From: Geothrix campi
Lineage (GTDB): Bacteria > Acidobacteriota > Holophagae > Holophagales > Holophagaceae
Assembly: GCF_024609265.1 (NCBI RefSeq)
Contig: NZ_JANHMP010000003.1
Span: forward strand, 485,497 to 549,496
Length of the DNA stretch: 64,000 bases
Reading direction: 5' to 3'
Shown here: positions 61,414 to 64,000 of the stretch, piece by piece
Position numbering within the stretch: position 1 is the first letter of the stretch
Layout: every line of letters begins with the position of its first letter
Position numbers and translations under genes: made by a program
Notes under the pieces: model-generated
What the model was told of the DNA's origin: nothing
Databases searched by the model: none
The model's input: the letters and a program-made list of their open reading frames with translations, nothing else

Positions 61414-62874
61414 GTGAAGCCTGGGTTGGAAGCCATCATCGGACTCGAGGTCCATATCCAGCTGCGGACCCAGTCCAAGCTCTTCTGCGCTTGCCGCAAT
61501 GCCTACGGCGCTCCGCCGAACACCCAGACCTGCCCCGTCTGCCTCGGCCTGCCCGGGGCCCTGCCCGTTCTCAACGACGAGGCCGTCCGCCTGGGCATCA
61601 CCCTGGGCCTGGCGGTCGGAGCCCGGATCAGCGACCGCAGCACCTTCTACCGGAAGCAGTACTTCTATCCGGACCTGCCCAAGGGGTACCAGATCACCCA
61701 GGGGCCGGTGGCCCTGGTGGAAGGGGGGGCCCTGGAGGTGCCCGGGGATCCCGCCGTGCGCGGGGCCACTGGACCCGTACGCATCGGCCTGGAGCGGGCC
61801 CACCTGGAGGAGGATGCCGGCAAGAGCAGCCACGATCAGCGGCCGGACGCCACCCTGGTGGACCTAAACCGGGCCGGAGTTCCTCTGCTGGAAGTGGTGG
61901 GAGCACCGGACTTGAGAAGCCCGCAAGAGGCCTCTGATTTTCTGAAGGCCCTGCACCGCCTGGTGGTCTTCCTGGGCATCTGCGAAGGCAACCTCGAGGA
62001 GGGCGGCTTCCGCTGCGACGCCAATGTGAGCCTCCGGCGGACCGGAGAGACAACCTTCGGCACCCGGGTGGAGGTGAAGAACCTCAACTCCTTCCGGTTC
62101 GTGAAGCAGGCCCTGGCCTTCGAGATCGAGCGGCAGGCCGCCCTCCTGGCCGCTGGGAAACGCGTGGCCCAGGAGACCCGGGGCTGGGATGCCGAGGCCG
62201 GCGAGACCCGGTCCCAGCGGACCAAGGAAGCCGCCATGGACTACCGCTACTTCCCCGAGCCGGACCTGCCGGCCCTCGAAGTGACCGAGGCCGAGGTTGC
62301 CGCCATCCGGGCGGCCCTGCCGGAGCTGCCGGAGGCCCGGGGCCGCCGCTGGGGTTCGGCCTTCGGGCTTGGCGAGGAGGAGGTCGCCACACTGCTTCAC
62401 GACCCGGCCTTCGCCGACTATTTCGAGGCCCTGGCCGCCGCCTGCGGGAATGGCAAAGCGGCCGCCACCTGGATGCTGGGGGAGGTGAGCCGCACCTTGA
62501 ACGAGCGCGGCGTAGGCATCCGATCCTTCCCGGTGCCCCCGGAGGCCCTGGCCGAGCTGGTGCGCCTCGTGGAGGCGCGGCAGATCAGCTTCGGCGCGGC
62601 CAAGGACCAGGTCTATCCCGACCTCCTGGCGGGCGGCGGCAGCGCCGAAGCCATCGTGGTTCGGAAGGGGTTGGCCCAGGTCAGTGATCGCGGCGCCATC
62701 GAGCTCCTGGTGACCCAGGTGTTGGCGGCGAACCCCGGCCCCGTGGCCCAGTTCCGGGCCGGGAAGACCAGCCTCCAGGGCTTCCTGGTGGGCCAGGTGC
62801 TGAAGGCCGGGGGTGGGCGGTTGGATCCCAAGGTGGTCCATGAAGTGTTGACCGAGGGGCTGGCCAGGGAGTGA
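61414..62874 (+). CDS. gatB: Aspartyl/glutamyl-tRNA amidotransferase subunit B
   Basis: 486 residues from a GTG at 61414 (VKPGLEAIIGLEVHIQL); longer frames run into mnmE. The motifs CPVCLGLPGALPVLN, YPDLPKGYQITQ, HLEEDAGKSSHD and VDLNRAGVPLLEVV are diagnostic, and the C-terminal YqeY-like domain ends in KVVHEVLTE. It transfers ammonia to mischarged Asp-tRNA-Asn or Glu-tRNA-Gln. gatA and gatC are not adjacent. Confidence 0.95.
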   Translation: MKPGLEAIIGLEVHIQLRTQSKLFCACRNAYGAPPNTQTCPVCLGLPGALPVLNDEAVRLGITLGLAVGARISDRSTFYRKQYFYPDLPKGYQITQGPVALVEGGALEVPGDPAVRGATGPVRIGLERAHLEEDAGKSSHDQRPDATLVDLNRAGVPLLEVVGAPDLRSPQEASDFLKALHRLVVFLGICEGNLEEGGFRCDANVSLRRTGETTFGTRVEVKNLNSFRFVKQALAFEIERQAALLAAGKRVAQETRGWDAEAGETRSQRTKEAAMDYRYFPEPDLPALEVTEAEVAAIRAALPELPEARGRRWGSAFGLGEEEVATLLHDPAFADYFEALAAACGNGKAAATWMLGEVSRTLNERGVGIRSFPVPPEALAELVRLVEARQISFGAAKDQVYPDLLAGGGSAEAIVVRKGLAQVSDRGAIELLVTQVLAANPGPVAQFRAGKTSLQGFLVGQVLKAGGGRLDPKVVHEVLTEGLARE

Positions 62875-62895
62875 TTCCCACCGCATGCTGGGCCC

Positions 62896-63183
62896 ATGAG
62901 CAACGAGATCCCCCCTTCCCTTTCGGCGTACCTCCCAGGCGTGGGTCATGTCTGTCAGGGCTGTGGCCGGGTGATCGTGGACGCGGTGGAAGTCCCCGGC
63001 GAAGCGTTCCGGTGCCCGGACTGTCGACCCTCCAATCCGGCCCCGGAAGAGGAACTGACCCGCGCGGCCCTGGCGGACCAGGAGCCCACCGCGCCGCCCA
63101 AGGGGCAGCCCACGGTGTGGCGGCTGGTGGCGGTCATCGCCTTCGCGGTCGTGGCTCTCGCGCTGGTCTTCTGGAAGTGGTAG
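62896..63183 (+). CDS. Small zinc-ribbon membrane protein
   Basis: 95 residues. Cys20/Cys23 and Cys40/Cys43 form a zinc ribbon, followed by an acidic/proline linker and one C-terminal membrane helix (VWRLVAVIAFAVVALALVFW). I do not recognise a family. It starts 21 bases after gatB and may share its transcript. Confidence 0.65.
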   Translation: MSNEIPPSLSAYLPGVGHVCQGCGRVIVDAVEVPGEAFRCPDCRPSNPAPEEELTRAALADQEPTAPPKGQPTVWRLVAVIAFAVVALALVFWKW

Positions 63184-63255
63184 GCCAGGCAGGGCTTCCG
63201 CGCCTATGCTGGATGGCGGGAGCCACGGCGTTCCGCCGTTCCCGTTGAGGCCCAC

Positions 63256-64000
63256 ATGCCCACATCCTGGGGACCCACCACCACCGCCATCCATGCCGGA
63301 CGACGCTTCAACCCCACCCGGGCCGTGACCACGCCCATCTTCCAGACGTCCGTGTTCCAGCTCATGGAGAACCGGGAGGGCGCCGAGTTCGCCGCGAGCA
63401 TCGAACCCCCGGCCTTCTACACCCGCTGGGGCAATCCCAACAGCAGCGAAGTCGAGGCCGTGCTGGCCCAACTGGAGGGTGCCGAGCGGGCCCTGGTGAC
63501 CGCCTCGGGCATGGCGGCCTTCGCCCTCGTGTTCGAAGCCTTCCTGAAGAACGGCGACCACGTGGTGGCCCCCGCCGCCATCTACCTCGGCACGGAGCAA
63601 CTCATCCGTCGCTGGGAGGCGGAACGGGGCCTGCAGGTCACCTGGGTGCAGGACACCCTGGATCTGGGCGAATGGGAGGCGGCCATCCGGCCGACCACCC
63701 GCATGCTCTGGGTGGAGACCCCCTCCAACCCCACCCTGGCCCTGACCGACCTGGCTGGCGTGGCGGCTCTCGGCCGGAAGCACGGCATCCGCACCGTGGC
63801 CGACAACACCTTCCCCAGCCCCATCCATACGAAGCCCCTGCGCTTTGGCATCGACCTCAGCGTGGCTTCGGCCACCAAGTACCTCGCGGGCCACTCGGAC
63901 GTGGTGGCGGGCGTCATCGCCGGCTCCGATGCCGACGTGGTGGCCTGCTGGCACCTGACCAAGGTCATGGGCCCCACGCTGGATCCCATGGCGGCCTGGT
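63256..64000 (+). CDS. Cys/Met metabolism PLP-dependent enzyme (cystathionine synthase/lyase family), partial
   Basis: The first 248 codons of a family member; the gene runs off the window. Motifs are TTAIHAGRRFNPTRAVTTPIFQTSVF, YTRWGNPN, the ASGMAAF phosphate loop, WVETPSNPTL and the PLP lysine Lys208 in SATKYLAGHSD. Candidates are cystathionine gamma-synthase, cystathionine lyase, methionine gamma-lyase or O-acetylhomoserine sulfhydrylase; the visible part does not decide. The 72-base leader shows no recognised riboswitch. Confidence 0.88.
   Translation, partial: MPTSWGPTTTAIHAGRRFNPTRAVTTPIFQTSVFQLMENREGAEFAASIEPPAFYTRWGNPNSSEVEAVLAQLEGAERALVTASGMAAFALVFEAFLKNGDHVVAPAAIYLGTEQLIRRWEAERGLQVTWVQDTLDLGEWEAAIRPTTRMLWVETPSNPTLALTDLAGVAALGRKHGIRTVADNTFPSPIHTKPLRFGIDLSVASATKYLAGHSDVVAGVIAGSDADVVACWHLTKVMGPTLDPMAAW

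Noticed and set aside
63184-63255. Possible SAM riboswitch upstream of the Cys/Met enzyme
   Set aside because: The 72-base leader shows only a small GC hairpin and none of the known SAM aptamer cores.

Overview
This is a GC-rich (by eye roughly two thirds G+C) bacterial chromosome segment, densely packed with genes. It suggests a Gram-negative (diderm) heterotroph. The signs are an aryl-polyene type ketosynthase, a LolA-like periplasmic protein, lipoproteins, a YidC with a large periplasmic domain, an E. coli-sized GyrB and a rhombosortase system. The mix of families and the gene order fit Acidobacteriota of the Holophaga/Geothrix group best, but that placement is inference; no rRNA gene is present. 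I saw no tRNA, rRNA, CRISPR array, transposase or prophage.

Layout. 0-1.3 kb: the 3' end of an aryl-polyene-like fatty acid cluster (FabG tail plus ketosynthase). 1.3-12.2 kb: a cyclic-nucleotide-domain/aspartase fusion, a biotin-dependent carboxyltransferase, a secreted unknown, a CPBP protease, a GNAT enzyme, a YycJ-like MBL hydrolase, a LolA-like protein, a zinc-ribbon/FHA protein, a TPR membrane protein and a flavin reductase-like protein. 12.2-13 kb: an AraC/alkyltransferase fusion. 13-22.8 kb: a long leftward lysine/diaminopimelate operon (dapE-asd-lysC-dapB-dapA-dapD-aminotransferase-secreted DUF2314 protein-PLP decarboxylase). It is headed by a lysine riboswitch that I identify from its conserved core. 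22.8-26.3 kb: an RBBP9-type hydrolase, then a TetR gene divergent from two rhombotarget-type lipoproteins and a rhombosortase. 26.4-31.3 kb: thiG, then oxyR divergent from a rubrerythrin/Fe-S protein/DUF3501 operon with a recognisable OxyR operator, then a yceH-like gene. 31.3-32.2 kb: a secreted barnase-type RNase with its barstar-type inhibitor. 32.2-40.5 kb: an MFS transporter, an M4 metalloprotease, a zinc-ribbon/RDD protein, two tandem KimA-like permeases and an EamA-like half transporter. 40.5-40.9 kb: the only gap above 300 bases, holding a 271-base element bounded by a perfect 20-base inverted repeat that runs up to the start of lipA. 41.9-49.1 kb: a Kelch lipoprotein, a polyferredoxin, an aspartate-semialdehyde-dehydrogenase-like protein with no cysteine, purB, glyA and a GGCT-like protein.

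49.3-62.9 kb is the replication-origin neighbourhood. gyrA, gyrB, dnaN and dnaA all point left; rpmH, rnpA, yidC, jag, mnmE and gatB all point right. recF is absent between dnaN and gyrB. A set of TGTGG-type DnaA-box-like sites next to an AT-rich stretch lies between dnaA and dnaN and is the best oriC candidate. The window ends in a Cys/Met-metabolism PLP enzyme that runs off the edge.

Working together: the lysine operon converts aspartate through tetrahydrodipicolinate and succinylated intermediates towards diaminopimelate and lysine, probably under lysine-riboswitch control. The oxyR block is a peroxide response. The rhombosortase block exports and anchors a GlyGly-CTERM lipoprotein. The right end is the conserved replication, translation, membrane-insertion and tRNA-modification core.
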